Part shown: piece after piece, positions 1 through 7,920 of the stretch
Position numbering within the stretch: position 1 is the stretch's first letter
Layout of the letters: each line of letters starts with the position of its first letter
NCBI RefSeq assembly: GCF_013450155.1
Contig: NZ_JACCKD010000006.1
Location: forward strand, 288,200 to 352,199
Source: Haloechinothrix aidingensis
GTDB lineage: Bacteria; Actinomycetota; Actinomycetes; Mycobacteriales; Pseudonocardiaceae
Direction: 5' to 3'
Length of the DNA stretch: 64,000 bases
Notes under the pieces: model-generated
What the model was told of the DNA's origin: nothing
Database searches by the model: none
Seen by the model: the letters and a program-made list of their open reading frames with translations, nothing else
Program-made: the position numbers and the translations under genes

Positions 1-112
1 GGTGCGGATCGATCCGCTCAGCGACCTTGACGAACTCTCGACAGAAAGCACCGTGCTCCTGCAGGTGCCGTTGCCGTAGGAGCGCTTTGAGCACCGTGCC
101 GTCAGCCGCCAC
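1..112 (-). CDS. N-terminal fragment of actinobacterial HTH-type regulator (cut by window edge)
   Basis: Only the first 37 codons are present; the gene continues beyond base 1. It starts with GTG at 112, preceded on the minus strand by a purine-rich AAGGGGGA ribosome site. The peptide begins VAADGTVLKALLRQRH and continues with a CREF element ending RIDPH. From memory of the family, this start is typical of small actinobacterial regulators carried near conjugative elements, with the HTH further along; that domain is not visible here. Its position at the element's outer side fits an element regulator. The role is inferred from a fragment, so confidence is moderate. Confidence 0.55.
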   Translation of the reverse strand, partial: MAADGTVLKALLRQRHLQEHGAFCREFVKVAERIDPH

Positions 113-151
113 TGAGTCCCCCTTCGCTTCACGGTCCCGCCGTGAGACTTA

Positions 152-210
152 GATGAGACCAGACGAGTAACGAACGGTCAAGATGAGAACTACACGAAGT
201 AGTGATGAGA
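152..210 (-). promoter_or_regulatory. Three TCTCATC repeats upstream of the HTH gene
   Basis: The heptamer GATGAGA (TCTCATC on the minus strand) occurs at 152-158, 182-188 and 204-210, inside the 150-base gap between the GntR gene and the HTH gene. A TTGACC hexamer lies between two copies on the minus strand. The repeats may bind a regulator of the HTH gene, but nothing in the sequence proves it. Confidence 0.3.
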
Positions 211-262
211 GCGCTGACCAGGCGAAACTCGAGACATGGCAACGACAGCAGACGCACAGAAC

Positions 263-619
263 TCACTCCGTGAGCTTCGAGAGTGCATCAGAGACCCGAT
301 CCTCAAGCCCGGCCACTTGTTGGCGCAGGTGATGCAGTTCCGACTGGACTTCCCGCAGCTCGTCTCGGGCCGACTCTACGCGGTCCTCTCCGCTGACCGC
401 GGAGTCGTCGGGGGAGAGGACGACCGCACGGCTCGCCGTCTTGGTCGCGATCAGCCCTTCCTCCGAGAGGATCCGCACGGCCTCGCCGACGGTGTTCGGT
501 GCCGCCCCGAACATCTTCGCGAGCTGGCGGTAGCCGGGGAGCTTGTCACCGCTCCGGTACTTGCCCGAGGTGATGTCCCGTCGAAGCTGCGTGGCGATCT
601 CGTGCCGGTCTAGCCCCAT
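263..619 (-). CDS. GntR-family repressor (KorSA/TraR-like)
   Basis: A 118-residue DNA-binding protein. Residues 1-70 form a GntR winged helix: MGLDRHEIATQLRRDI, then the GDKLPGYRQLAKMFG recognition region and EAVRILSEEGLI. The last 45 residues are a heptad-like, Glu/Leu-rich coiled coil and no effector-binding domain is present, as is common for short GntR repressors of actinomycete conjugative elements. It is divergent from the transfer operon, with three similar palindromes (652-728) in the intervening gap. Inference: it represses the tra promoter and perhaps itself. Ligand, if any, is unknown. Confidence 0.85.
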   Translation of the reverse strand: MGLDRHEIATQLRRDITSGKYRSGDKLPGYRQLAKMFGAAPNTVGEAVRILSEEGLIATKTASRAVVLSPDDSAVSGEDRVESARDELREVQSELHHLRQQVAGLEDRVSDALSKLTE

Positions 620-651
620 GAAGATCCCTTCGTAGACCCATCAAGTCTAGC

Positions 652-728
652 TCTGTCTTAAGCCAGTTGTTGACATGGCGCAACTGACTCACTTACTGTC
701 TTAAAACAACGCACTGACTTAAGTCAGT
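652..728 (+). promoter_or_regulatory. Operator array and promoter of the transfer operon
   Basis: A perfect 16-base palindrome ACTGACTTAAGTCAGT lies at 713-728. A degenerate copy, TCTGTCTTAAGCCAGT, is at 652-667 and a third, less symmetric one, ACTGTCTTAAAACAAC, is at 695-710. They share a CTTAA core. A TTGACA hexamer at 670-675 and TACTGT at 694-699 (18-base spacer) could form the rightward promoter between them. The arrangement suggests GntR repression, with repressor covering the promoter and both flanks; this is an inference from position and symmetry. Confidence 0.6.
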
Positions 729-759
729 TGTGTGTTGGAGAACAACGAACAGGAGCCGC

Positions 760-1074
760 ATGGAGTTCACACGGATCGCCAATCGGCAGGCACGGGAGTG
801 GCTGCGTACGGCGCTGGATGACGACGTTTTGGCAGTTCAGCAGGAGGAGGACATGGCTAACGAGCGTGTGGAGATTGATGCGTTGATCGAGGCCGTTGAT
901 CGCGAGATGGCGGCGGAGGCGCGCGCGGAGACGGAGCGGGTTCAGCGCGAGGTGCGCGGCCAGGTGCGGGCGCGTCGTGCTCGCCGTCGCGCTGATCGCG
1001 AGGTGCTGCGGTCGCTGCCGGTGCGGTTGGACCGCACGCAGGTCGGCGACTGGATCGAGAGCGAGGCCGCGTGA
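760..1074 (+). CDS. Small hypothetical charged protein, first gene of transfer operon
   Basis: A 104-residue protein. The ATG at 760 is chosen because AGGAG sits four bases upstream (751-755); an earlier in-frame ATG at 730 has no ribosome site and lies inside the operator region. Residues 40-90 are strongly Glu/Arg-rich and probably form a long helix. No signal peptide, membrane segment, cysteine motif or recognisable domain is seen. It is the first gene under the GntR-controlled promoter and its stop overlaps the next start (TGATG), so it is probably translated with the operon. Function unknown. Confidence 0.6.
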   Translation: MEFTRIANRQAREWLRTALDDDVLAVQQEEDMANERVEIDALIEAVDREMAAEARAETERVQREVRGQVRARRARRRADREVLRSLPVRLDRTQVGDWIESEAA

Positions 1075-1217
1075 TGTGCAGTGTTGTCGACCGTTTCGGT
1101 GTCCCTGGCCCGGCGGGTGGTCCCGCCAAGAACACTTCCGCTGGGCCAGGGCTCCCCGTCTCCGTATCTGACGATTCGAGGAGGTCACCCATGGTAGAGG
1201 CTGGGGGTGAGTCGTGA
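1074..1217 (+). CDS. Possible 47-residue ORF coupled to both neighbours
   Basis: An ATG at 1074 overlaps the previous stop as TGATG, and this ORF's own stop (1215-1217) overlaps the next gene's ATG at 1217, so translation could pass through all three. It contains an internal ATG at 1191 behind a very strong GAGGAGG site, which would give an 8-residue peptide ending at the same stop. The sequence is Gly/Pro/Ser-rich without a recognisable domain. Either a small protein or a coupling leader is possible. Codon content alone does not settle it. Confidence 0.35.
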   Translation: MCSVVDRFGVPGPAGGPAKNTSAGPGLPVSVSDDSRRSPMVEAGGES

Positions 1218-1747
1218 TGGCTCGCCGATTGCCGTGGGATTTGCGTCCGGTGCCGTGGTCGGACGTTGCGGAGTTCACGCGCGGCACCTTCGAGGGGTTG
1301 CCGTTGCTGTCGTGGGGGATCGCTCCGCGCGACAAGCTGGCCACGCGACGCCAGCTGCGGGCGATGGGGTTGCGCCCGGGCGGGCAGGATCCGGTGGCGC
1401 TGCTGATGTTTCGACATCGAGCAGCGTGTACGCGGGTGGTTGCCGAGCTATTCCTGATCGACCGGGCGCGGCCGGTGCGGCCGATGACCCCGGCCCGGTG
1501 GCGGGCGGTGCACACCGCGTTGGCGGCCCGCCGCACGTGCGGCCAGTGCGGCACCGACACCGAAACCTATCTACCGCGAGAACGGCGGGTGTGTGAACCG
1601 TGCCGGTACCGGCTGGGTGCGCTGGACGCGGATGACTACCTGCACGACTACCTGGCCGGCACGTCGGTGTTGGCTGGCGAGGAGTGGTCGGTGCCGGTGA
1701 TTCCGCTGCCGCGTGCCCCGCGTCCGGAGGAGGGGGTGGCGGCATGA
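1217..1747 (+). CDS. RRQRL-motif zinc-binding-like protein of AICE
   Basis: A 176-residue protein. An RRQLRAMGLRPGG segment lies at about residues 44-56, followed by a four-cysteine zinc-ribbon candidate: CGQC near 107-110 and CEPC near 125-128. This combination matches the small 'RRQRL motif-containing zinc-binding' proteins that accompany TraB in actinomycete elements; the assignment is from memory of that family. ATG at 1217 is preferred over the overlapping GTG at 1214. The stop overlaps the next start (1744). No enzymatic motif is visible; a DNA- or protein-binding accessory role in transfer is inferred. Confidence 0.65.
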   Translation: MARRLPWDLRPVPWSDVAEFTRGTFEGLPLLSWGIAPRDKLATRRQLRAMGLRPGGQDPVALLMFRHRAACTRVVAELFLIDRARPVRPMTPARWRAVHTALAARRTCGQCGTDTETYLPRERRVCEPCRYRLGALDADDYLHDYLAGTSVLAGEEWSVPVIPLPRAPRPEEGVAA

Positions 1748-2688
1748 GTGCTTCGCAGGACGCGCGGCATGTGCCGCTGAGCCGGGCGCAGCGGTTGGCC
1801 CAGGATGCGGCAGAGGCTGCCGAGGTGCGCGCCTATGCCGAGCATCCGGATGTGGTGGCGTTGCGGGTGGAGCGTGTGCGCCGACAGGTGGACTGGCTGA
1901 TGTGGACGGGGATCCTGCTGGGTTTGGCGTTCACGATGGTCAATGTTCAGCAGTTCGCGGCCAGCGGCGCGGGTCCGTGGTCGTTGACGTGGATCGCGGC
2001 GTGGCTGCTGGATCCGATGGTCTCGGTCGTGCTGATCGCGGTGTTGCGTGCTGAGCAGATCACGGCTCGCTATCAGGTGGATACCGGCCCGTGGATCCGG
2101 CGTACGAAGTGGTTCGCCTTCTTGGCGACCTATGTGATGAACACGTGGCAGTCCTGGGGTGGGCTGCATGCGGCCGGGATCGTGCTGCACTCGGTGCCGC
2201 CGCTGCTGGTGTATCTGGCCAGCGAGGCGGCCCCGATGCTGCGGGATCGGCTGACCGAGGCTGTGCACCGGGCCGCCCGCGCGCACGCCACCGGTGCCGC
2301 GAACACCGGCCCGGCCCCTGCCGTCGAGTCGCCCGCTTCCGGTGCGGCGCCTACGGGCTCGGCTGCCGGGAACGGTCCCGCGCACACCGCGCCAGCGAAG
2401 CCGAAGCCACGGCCGCGAACTCCGGCTACGGCGCGCACGAAGGGGCAGGCGAAGCCGTCCGGGCGCAAGCTGCTCGCGGACTTCGTGACCGAGGCTCGCG
2501 CGGCCTGGGCGCCGGGCATCGAGGTCACCCCGGCCTGGGTGCGGCAGGTGACCGACTGCGCACGCGGCACCAGCAAGAGCGTCGCCGACGCACTCAACGC
2601 GGAGCTGGCCGTCGATAGCCAGGCCACCACGGTCCTGCCCGCCACTGGCGAGCACGACACCGCCCAGGCGGAGAGGAGGGCCGCCTGA
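1744..2688 (+). CDS. Multi-pass membrane protein of the transfer operon (DUF2637-like)
   Basis: A 314-residue protein starting at ATG 1744 behind GGAGGAGGGGG. Residues 1-50 are charged and cytoplasmic-like. Hydrophobic segments lie near 55-75 (LMWTGILLGLAF), 85-105, 125-145 and 150-170. A Pro/Ala-rich linker follows (185-245), and then a basic C-terminal region ending in a helix-rich AWVRQVTDCARGTSKSVADA part that may be a helix-turn-helix. The membrane half resembles DUF2637 proteins found beside TraB in actinomycete elements. Likely role: membrane anchor or spread protein aiding conjugation. Its stop overlaps a possible start (2688) of the translocase gene. Confidence 0.65.
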   Translation: MSASQDARHVPLSRAQRLAQDAAEAAEVRAYAEHPDVVALRVERVRRQVDWLMWTGILLGLAFTMVNVQQFAASGAGPWSLTWIAAWLLDPMVSVVLIAVLRAEQITARYQVDTGPWIRRTKWFAFLATYVMNTWQSWGGLHAAGIVLHSVPPLLVYLASEAAPMLRDRLTEAVHRAARAHATGAANTGPAPAVESPASGAAPTGSAAGNGPAHTAPAKPKPRPRTPATARTKGQAKPSGRKLLADFVTEARAAWAPGIEVTPAWVRQVTDCARGTSKSVADALNAELAVDSQATTVLPATGEHDTAQAERRAA

Positions 2689-2744
2689 TGCCGGTAGGAG
2701 ACCGCGACCACGAACACCACAATCCCACCCCCGCTGGAGGGTTC

Positions 2745-5030
2745 ATGAACACCGACGACACCAGCGCGTCGAACGGCCCGCAGGGCCGCGCCGCGAACGA
2801 TGACAGCCACGCCGTCGCACACGGCAGCGACGGTGCGGCGAACGGGAGCACGGTGGTTCCGCTGCATCCGCACGCCGCCGCGCACCCGGAGGAGATTCCC
2901 GCGCCCCGCGTCCCGCAGGACGGGCCGGGCACGGAGCTGGCGCGTGATGAGGCGATCACGGGTGAGCTGGTCAGTGAGCGGCAGAGCCGCGCGCTGGATC
3001 GCCGGTTGGCGCGGCAGGCGACCGCGTGGGCGCGCACGGTGCCGAGGCAGGCTGTGCGGCTGGTACGCGAGTCGGAGCGTCCTAAGCAGACCGGGAAGGC
3101 GCTGGTGCGGCACGGGCTGGTGTTGTGCCAGGGCTTCGAGTCCTGGGGTAAGCGTGCCTGGGATGCCACCACGCTGGGGGTGTATCGCCGCCAGATCAAG
3201 GCCGCTGAAGCCACCGGGGACCGGGAGATGCTGCGCGAGTGGACCGAGCGCAAGGAACACGCGGTGGAGGCGCGGCATCAACGGCTGATGGACCTGCCCC
3301 GCCTGGCGGCCGGGCTCGCGAAGGTGACCGTGGGCAGTCTGCTGGGATGTGTGGTCGCCGTGCTGCTGATCGGGCTGTTCGTGCAACTGTCCGGCACGGG
3401 CGCGTTCGTCGATGTCATCACCGGGGTCATGAACACCATCCGGTGGGTGTTCACCGCGATCGCGGTCGCCTGGACTCCGCTGGTGATGGCGACCCCGTTC
3501 GCGGTGCTGTTCGCCGCGTGGCGGGAAGGCCGCCGCAGGGGCACCGCTCCGGGATGGTTGGCCACGGCCCGCGAGGCCGACACCGATGCCGCGATCGACG
3601 AGAGCACCATCGCCAAGGCACTCGAGGCACTGCGCATTCCGCAGGTCACGGCGTATCTCAAGCAAGGGTTGCCGCTCCAGTTCATCACCCCGGCCCGTAT
3701 CGACGGGCGCGGCACGCACGCGGTGATCCGGCTGCCTGCCGGGGTCACCGCCGACAAGGTGGCCCGCCGACGGGCCGATCTGGCGACGGGCCTGCGTCGC
3801 CTGGCCAAGGAGGTCTGGCCCACCACCGGGGCTGAGGCCGGGATCTTGGATCTGTGGGTGGCGGACAAGGGCGCGCTCGCCGAAGGTGCGGGAGCCTATC
3901 CGTTGCTGGATGAGGGCACGGCCGATGTGTTCCAGGGGGTGCCGTTCGGCAAGACACTACGCGGCCAGCCGCTGGCGGCGCCGATGATGGAACGCAACAC
4001 CATCACCGGCGGCATGCCCGGTCAGGGCAAGTCTAGCGCCGCGCGCGTCATGATGTGCGGCGCGGCCCTGGACCCGACGGCTGAGCTGCGGATCTGGGTG
4101 CCCGATGCGAACTTCGACTTCGAGGCCTTCCGGCCCCGGTGCTCGCGCTACGTCATGGGTGCCGAGGATGAGCGGGTCGCCGAGATCACCGAGCACCTGC
4201 GTGAGCTGCACGAGGAGGTGCAGGGCCGGGGTGAGCTGCTGATCAAGCACGAGGCCCCGTCGGTCACCCGCGAGCTGGCCAGCAAGAACGTCGGGCTGCA
4301 CCCGCTGTTCTGCCTGCTGGAGGAGGCCCACGTGGCCATCCAGCACCCCACCTACGGCAAGGAAGTCTCGAAGCTGCTGTGCGACATCGTGCGGTTGGGC
4401 CGCAAGCGGGCGATCCATCTCATCGTCTCCACGCAGGCACCGACCAAGGACAGCATGCCGCGCGACGTCACCCGGAACTGCTCCAACGGCATCGCCTTCG
4501 CCGTCGGCGACCACGTAGCCAACGACGCCTTGCTCGGGCAGGGCGCCTACTCGGCCGGGCACCGGGCCACCGAGCTGATTCCGGGCACGGACAAGGGCAC
4601 CGCCGTGGTCAAGGGCTTCACCGGCGAGCGCTCGGACATCGTGCAGGTCTATTTCCTCGACGTGGACCGCAAGAACGACCAGGTCAGCCCGATCATCGAT
4701 CGGGCCATGGCCGCCGTCGCCGAGCGCGGCAGCCTGCCCGGCAGCGACAAGGCCGCACCGCAACCCGCATCGCGTGATCTGCTCACCGATCTGGACGCGG
4801 TACTGGGCGAGCACCCGGTACCCGTGGCCGATGTTCCCGCGCTGCTGGCCGCCCACGCCCCGGACTGGGCGCCGTACCGCAAGCTCACCGGCAAGGCGCT
4901 GCGCTCGGTACTGGACCGCGACCACGGCATCAAAGTCCCCTCGACCGGCAACAAGTTCCCCCTCGATCCGGTCACGGTGCGTGACGCACTGGCACGGCGA
5001 GAGGCCGACGAGCACGACGAGACCGGCTAG
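2745..5030 (+). CDS. FtsK/SpoIIIE-type DNA translocase (TraB-like conjugation ATPase)
   Basis: This membrane ATPase probably pumps double-stranded element DNA into the recipient. The ATG at 2745 has GGAGG four bases upstream and gives 761 residues; a coupled ATG at 2688 would add 19. Two adjacent hydrophobic segments near residues 205-230 (LLGCVVAVLLIGLFVQL) and 240-275 anchor it. The Walker A site is GGMPGQGKSSAAR (about residue 425) and the Walker B-like strand is LFCLLEEAHV (about 525), followed by the GRKRAIHLIVSTQAP sensor region. A winged-helix-like C-terminal region could read DNA sites. Adjacent partners are the DUF2637-like protein and the GntR repressor. Confidence 0.9.
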   Translation: MNTDDTSASNGPQGRAANDDSHAVAHGSDGAANGSTVVPLHPHAAAHPEEIPAPRVPQDGPGTELARDEAITGELVSERQSRALDRRLARQATAWARTVPRQAVRLVRESERPKQTGKALVRHGLVLCQGFESWGKRAWDATTLGVYRRQIKAAEATGDREMLREWTERKEHAVEARHQRLMDLPRLAAGLAKVTVGSLLGCVVAVLLIGLFVQLSGTGAFVDVITGVMNTIRWVFTAIAVAWTPLVMATPFAVLFAAWREGRRRGTAPGWLATAREADTDAAIDESTIAKALEALRIPQVTAYLKQGLPLQFITPARIDGRGTHAVIRLPAGVTADKVARRRADLATGLRRLAKEVWPTTGAEAGILDLWVADKGALAEGAGAYPLLDEGTADVFQGVPFGKTLRGQPLAAPMMERNTITGGMPGQGKSSAARVMMCGAALDPTAELRIWVPDANFDFEAFRPRCSRYVMGAEDERVAEITEHLRELHEEVQGRGELLIKHEAPSVTRELASKNVGLHPLFCLLEEAHVAIQHPTYGKEVSKLLCDIVRLGRKRAIHLIVSTQAPTKDSMPRDVTRNCSNGIAFAVGDHVANDALLGQGAYSAGHRATELIPGTDKGTAVVKGFTGERSDIVQVYFLDVDRKNDQVSPIIDRAMAAVAERGSLPGSDKAAPQPASRDLLTDLDAVLGEHPVPVADVPALLAAHAPDWAPYRKLTGKALRSVLDRDHGIKVPSTGNKFPLDPVTVRDALARREADEHDETG

Positions 5031-5042
5031 CCGCGCGGTGGT

Positions 5043-5318
5043 CGAGTGAGGCGCCACGCCCCGGGGGTGCACATGCCCGCCACGGCGGGTCCGCACGGGC
5101 CGGTTCAGCCCGCCTCACTCGGCTCACCTGGCTAACTTTCCGCAGCGCACCAGGTCAGCGGCCCGACGCTGCCGGGCGAGTGAAAAACCTAACCCACCTC
5201 CGGGCAGCTAACCCCGACCGCTAACCCCAACCGAACCGCCACACCGAGACCAACCACGGGCCATCGGTGCGGCACTGCCGACCCACAGACAGGCACACAC
5301 AGTAACGGAAGGACACCC
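5043..5318. other. Noncoding gap after the translocase gene with inverted repeat and CTAACC motifs
   Basis: About 285 bases without a convincing gene. CGAGTGAGGCG (5043-5053) and CGCCTCACTCG (5111-5121) form a perfect 11-base inverted repeat enclosing two smaller GC hairpins. Downstream, 5190-5245 is strongly C-rich with repeated CTAACC units. It could hold a terminator plus promoter, or a cis site for transfer or replication. Which of these applies cannot be told by eye. Confidence 0.45.
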
Positions 5319-5479
5319 ATGGCCACGCCCATGCACATCGGCACCGCGAGCTGGTTCAGCGGCAAGGTCCGCACCCTGTGCGGCCGACCCTCGGCCCCGG
5401 CGACGGAGCCGCCAAGAACGCGCCCCTGTGCCCCACGTGCCGCCATCAAGCCGGATGGAACCACGACACACGCCGCTAA
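5319..5479 (+). pseudogene. Frameshifted small zinc-binding protein (DUF3039-like)
   Basis: ATG 5319 follows GGAAGGA and encodes MHIGTASWFSGKVRTLCGR, which looks like the first half of a small CxxC protein. In that frame the sequence then turns into Pro/Arg/Thr-rich text. In the -1 frame from 5399 it continues as GDGAAKNAPLCPTCRHQAGW and stops at TAA 5477-5479. Joining the two would give a 53-54-residue protein with LCGR and CPTC cysteines, resembling DUF3039-type proteins. One missing G in the CCCCGG run near 5395-5400 would explain it. A sequencing error, a real mutation or programmed slippage are all possible. Confidence 0.5.
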
Positions 5480-5597
5480 CCGGCGTCGGGCCGGGCGCGC
5501 CCCGACGCGCGTCCGGCCCGCAGATCCCCGAACGAAGGAACCACCGGCACGGAAGGCCACAAGCCGACGGCTCCCCCACTGAAAGGACTACCCAAAC

Positions 5598-6542
5598 ATG
5601 GACACGACGAAACCACTGCTGGATCGAGCGCTCGATCTGGCCGCGCGCGGCTGGCCGGTGTTCCCGCTGCGTGTCGGCGACAAGACACCGGCCCTGCACG
5701 GGCTGACCGACTGCCCGGGCACCGGCGTGTGCGCAGACGAGCATCAGGGCTGGGAGCAGCGCGCCACTACCGACCCCGAGCGGATCCGGGCCGCCTGGGC
5801 ACACGCGCCGTTCAACATCGGGCTGGCCACCGGCCCGGCCGGGCTGTGCGTGCTGGATCTCGACGTGCTCAAAGACGGTGAGACCGTGCCCGAGGCGTGG
5901 GCAGGCACCGGCGTGACATGCGGCGAGGACGTGCTCGCCGCACTGGCGGAGCAGGCACACCAGCCCGTGCCCGGGGACACGCTCACCGTGCGGACCCCCT
6001 CGGGCGGGCTGCACCTGTACTATCGCGCCCCCGACGGCGCGGCGCTGCGCAACACCGGAGGCGAGCGCGGCAACGGCCTGGGCTGGAAGGTCGATACCCG
6101 CTCCTGGGGCGGCTACGTCGTCGCCCCCGGCTCCGTCACCACCACCGGCAGCTACGACTACCTCTGCGACAGTGACCCCGCGCCGCTGCCGGACTGGCTG
6201 GCCCAGCGGCTCACCCCGGCACCACCCCCGCCTGCGCCGGTCACGCCGATCCGGCCCACCACGGGGCGGCGCTCGCGCTACGTGGAAGCCGCCGTGCGCG
6301 CCGAAGCCGCCAAGGTGCACCACGCACCCAAAAGCCAGCGCAACGGCACGCTCTACGCCGCCGCGCTGGCCCTCGGACAACTCGTCGCAGGCGGCGCCCT
6401 CTCCGCCGACGAGGTGACCTCAGTGCTGCTGGGCGCGGCCCGGCGCCATATCGCCGCGCGCGCCTACAGCGAGATCCAGGCGCGCAAAACCATCACCTCC
6501 GGCCTGTCCGCAGGCGCCAAACGCCCCCGCCAGATCGCCTGA
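5598..6542 (+). CDS. Bifunctional DNA primase/polymerase (Prim-Pol) replication protein
   Basis: A 314-residue protein likely to prime or copy element DNA during its replicative phase. The Prim-Pol core covers roughly residues 5-200: ARGWPVFPLR at the start, the metal-binding strand CVLDLD near residue 80, and TPSGGLHLYY near 133-142, where the conserved His lies. GWKVDTRSWGGYVVAPGS completes the active-site fold. The remaining 110 residues are helical. ATG 5598 follows GAAAGGA. It sits directly before the RepA-like ATPase, so the pair probably forms the element's replication module, in place of the rolling-circle initiators used by other AICE types. Confidence 0.88.
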   Translation: MDTTKPLLDRALDLAARGWPVFPLRVGDKTPALHGLTDCPGTGVCADEHQGWEQRATTDPERIRAAWAHAPFNIGLATGPAGLCVLDLDVLKDGETVPEAWAGTGVTCGEDVLAALAEQAHQPVPGDTLTVRTPSGGLHLYYRAPDGAALRNTGGERGNGLGWKVDTRSWGGYVVAPGSVTTTGSYDYLCDSDPAPLPDWLAQRLTPAPPPPAPVTPIRPTTGRRSRYVEAAVRAEAAKVHHAPKSQRNGTLYAAALALGQLVAGGALSADEVTSVLLGAARRHIAARAYSEIQARKTITSGLSAGAKRPRQIA

Positions 6543-6568
6543 CCACCACCGTGTCTGGAGGCTCTGAC

Positions 6569-7618
6569 ATGACCGCAGCCCGCCCGCTCACCCCGGTACC
6601 GGACCAGCCACAGCGCCGCACCCGCTGGACCGATGCCGAGCTGATGGCCGTGGACTTCCCCGAACCCCGGTGGGCCGTGCCCGGCCTGCTGTGCGAAGGA
6701 CTCAACCTACTGGCAGGCGCGCCCAAGCTCGGCAAGTCCTGGCTGTCCCTCGGGCTCGGGGCCGATATCGCCAACGGCGACCCCGTGCTCGGCTCGATCG
6801 AGGTCGAACGCGGCCCCGTGCTCTACTGCGCCCTGGAAGACACCGGCCGCCGCCTGCAACGCAGGCGCCGCCAGATGCTGGCCGCTGGCGGCCGCGCCGC
6901 ATCCCACCTCACCCTCGAAACCGCCTGCCCCACCATGACCGCAGGCGGCGAGGCCCTACTCATCGACTGGCTCGAAGACAACCCGCACGCCCGCCTGGTC
7001 ATCATCGACACCTTCGAGAAGATGCGCGGCAGCGACCCGGCAGCCGCCTCGGCCTACGCCGCCGACTACACCGCCGCCGTGCGGTTCAAACGGCTCGCCG
7101 ACCACTACAACGTGCCGTTCCTGCTCATCCACCACGTGCGCAAACAAGGCGCCGAAGACTTCCAAAGCCTGGTCTCCGGCACCAACGGCCTCACCGGCGC
7201 CGTCGACGCGGTGTTGGTGCTCGAACGGGCACGCGGCCAAGCAGACGGGGTTCTGCACGTCACCGGCCGCGACGTCGAAGAAGCCGACTACGCCATGAGC
7301 TTCGACGCCCACGCCGGAGCCTGGACCAAGCTCGACGGCCCCGCCAGCGACCACCTCATGCACGACACCCGCGCCCTGATCACCCGCTTCGTACGCGACT
7401 ACCCCGGCCAAAAACCCGCCGCCATCGCCGAAGCCCTGCAACTCAACGCGGGAACCGTCCGGCAAACCTGCCGCCGCATGGCCGACGCCGGACAACTCCA
7501 CGTCAACGCCCAAGGCACCTACCACCCACCGCAGAACAGTGACACCGCAAACACCGGCCAACTGTCACACCTGTCACTCAGTCACTCCACCCCACCTGAC
7601 CAGCACGAAAACCTGTGA
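6569..7618 (+). CDS. RepA-like AAA ATPase / hexameric helicase
   Basis: A 349-residue RecA-fold ATPase. Walker A is GAPKLGKSW at about residues 50-58, preceded by the NLLAG strand; Walker B is RLVIIDTFEKM near 144-154; and LIHHVRKQG is the sensor region near 190. This pattern is that of the RSF1010 RepA/AAA_25 group of replication helicases. The C-terminal 90 residues look like a winged helix (AIAEALQLNAGTVRQTCRRM). ATG 6569 is chosen with GGAG eight bases upstream; a GTG at 6551 would add six residues. With the Prim-Pol gene upstream it probably unwinds element DNA. Confidence 0.82.
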   Translation: MTAARPLTPVPDQPQRRTRWTDAELMAVDFPEPRWAVPGLLCEGLNLLAGAPKLGKSWLSLGLGADIANGDPVLGSIEVERGPVLYCALEDTGRRLQRRRRQMLAAGGRAASHLTLETACPTMTAGGEALLIDWLEDNPHARLVIIDTFEKMRGSDPAAASAYAADYTAAVRFKRLADHYNVPFLLIHHVRKQGAEDFQSLVSGTNGLTGAVDAVLVLERARGQADGVLHVTGRDVEEADYAMSFDAHAGAWTKLDGPASDHLMHDTRALITRFVRDYPGQKPAAIAEALQLNAGTVRQTCRRMADAGQLHVNAQGTYHPPQNSDTANTGQLSHLSLSHSTPPDQHENL

Positions 7619-7689
7619 CACCCCCTGTGACACCCCGCAAGGCCGTCACCGCTCGGACGGCACCGACACCCGCACGAAGGAGGACCCGG

Positions 7690-7920
7690 ATGGACACAGT
7701 GCCGATACCGGAACCGGTGCCCGACCGGCACCTCTACCGCATCTCCGAGGCCATGCGGCTGCTGTCCATGAGCCGATCCGTGATCTACGAACAGATCCGA
7801 TCCGGCCGCCTGCGCTCCGTCAAACAAGGCCGCACCCGACTCGTGCCCGCCCAAGCCATCCACGACTACATCCAACTACTCATCCACGAAACGGAGGACA
7901 ACCATGGCCAAGCGGCGTAG
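7690..7920 (+). CDS. Excisionase-family DNA-binding protein (Xis)
   Basis: A 76-residue protein made almost wholly of a MerR-like winged helix: YRISEAMRLLSMSRSVIYEQ, then GRLRSVKQGRTRLVP and a C-terminal helix. This is the excisionase (HTH_17) pattern. ATG 7690 follows GAAGGAGG. The last 17 bases overlap the integrase start at 7904, so the two are translationally linked, as is usual for xis-int pairs. It should bend attachment-site DNA and bias the integrase towards excision. No catalytic function is expected. Confidence 0.85.
   Translation: MDTVPIPEPVPDRHLYRISEAMRLLSMSRSVIYEQIRSGRLRSVKQGRTRLVPAQAIHDYIQLLIHETEDNHGQAA

Noticed and set aside
2..79. Open plus-strand frame that could be a protein C-terminus
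   Set aside because: The minus-strand frame has a recognisable regulator start with a ribosome site at the right distance; only one can be real.
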